This document shows, piece by piece, positions 6,848 to 6,851 of a stretch of DNA of 6,851 nucleotides (position 1 is its first letter; the number at the start of each line of letters is the position of its first letter). Below the pieces are notes generated by a model. The model worked only from the letters and a program-made list of their open reading frames with translations. It had not been told where the DNA came from and searched no databases. The position numbers and the translations under genes are program-made. The DNA is from Planctomycetota bacterium. Its GTDB lineage: Bacteria > Planctomycetota > Planctomycetia > Pirellulales > UBA7805. The stretch covers positions 1 through 6,851 of the forward strand of contig JABABY010000109.1 in assembly GCA_014237955.1 (NCBI GenBank), in the 5' to 3' direction.

Positions 6848-6851
6848 ATCG

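Larger units (their letters stand above)
6499..6851. other. Non-coding right flank with divergent promoters and repeats
   Basis: About 350 bases without a supported gene. It contains a leftward promoter for the protease, a rightward promoter beside an inverted repeat, and a three-copy tandem repeat at the edge. A frame starting at a TTG at 6756 is open to the right edge (32 codons), but no family is recognisable in it. Opposed promoters suggest that a rightward transcription unit starts here. Confidence 0.5.

Noticed and set aside
1..6851. Search for a defence island, mobile element, CRISPR array, tRNA or biosynthetic cluster
   Set aside because: No transposase, integrase, phage, nuclease, toxin or tRNA signature was seen, and the only direct repeat array is the short one at the right edge. 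The window reads as ordinary chromosome.

Overview
The window looks like a piece of a planctomycete chromosome, most likely from the Pirellulales. This is a judgement from remembered family features, not a database hit. The reasons are: secreted alpha/beta hydrolases of a type common in that group, a large secreted protein of unknown function whose mature N-terminus resembles planctomycete-restricted families, widely spaced genes on both strands with few operons, moderate GC content, and ribosome-binding sites that are clear for some genes and absent for others.

Layout from left to right: (1) the 3' part of an alpha/beta hydrolase gene (3-869, +), cut by the left edge. (2) Converging on it, a secreted protein of unknown function with a strongly acidic internal segment (969-2921, -). 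(3) A 418-base gap with a hairpin near its right end. (4) A cytoplasmic PAC2-family protein (3340-4176, -). (5) A 145-base divergent intergenic region. (6) A secreted acetylxylan-esterase-like alpha/beta hydrolase (4322-5542, +), read from a TTG start with a good ribosome-binding site. (7) A secreted trypsin-like serine protease with one PDZ domain (5539-6498, -), whose stop codon overlaps that of gene 6 inside one TTAA. (8) A non-coding right flank with a leftward promoter for the protease, a rightward promoter next to a perfect inverted repeat, and three identical 14-base tandem repeats at the edge.

The genes do not form an obvious operon or a recognisable defence, mobile or biosynthetic system. 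Four of the five products are probably exported or act on extracellular or periplasmic substrates; one of these, gene 1, is assumed, because its N-terminus is missing. That suits a bacterium that processes polymers outside the cytoplasm, but a functional link between the genes is only inference. No RNA gene, CRISPR array, insertion sequence or phage gene was seen. The points most worth checking are the missing histidine and possible C-terminal frameshift in gene 1, the unknown secreted protein, the PAC2 protein in a bacterium, and the promoter/repeat region at the right edge.
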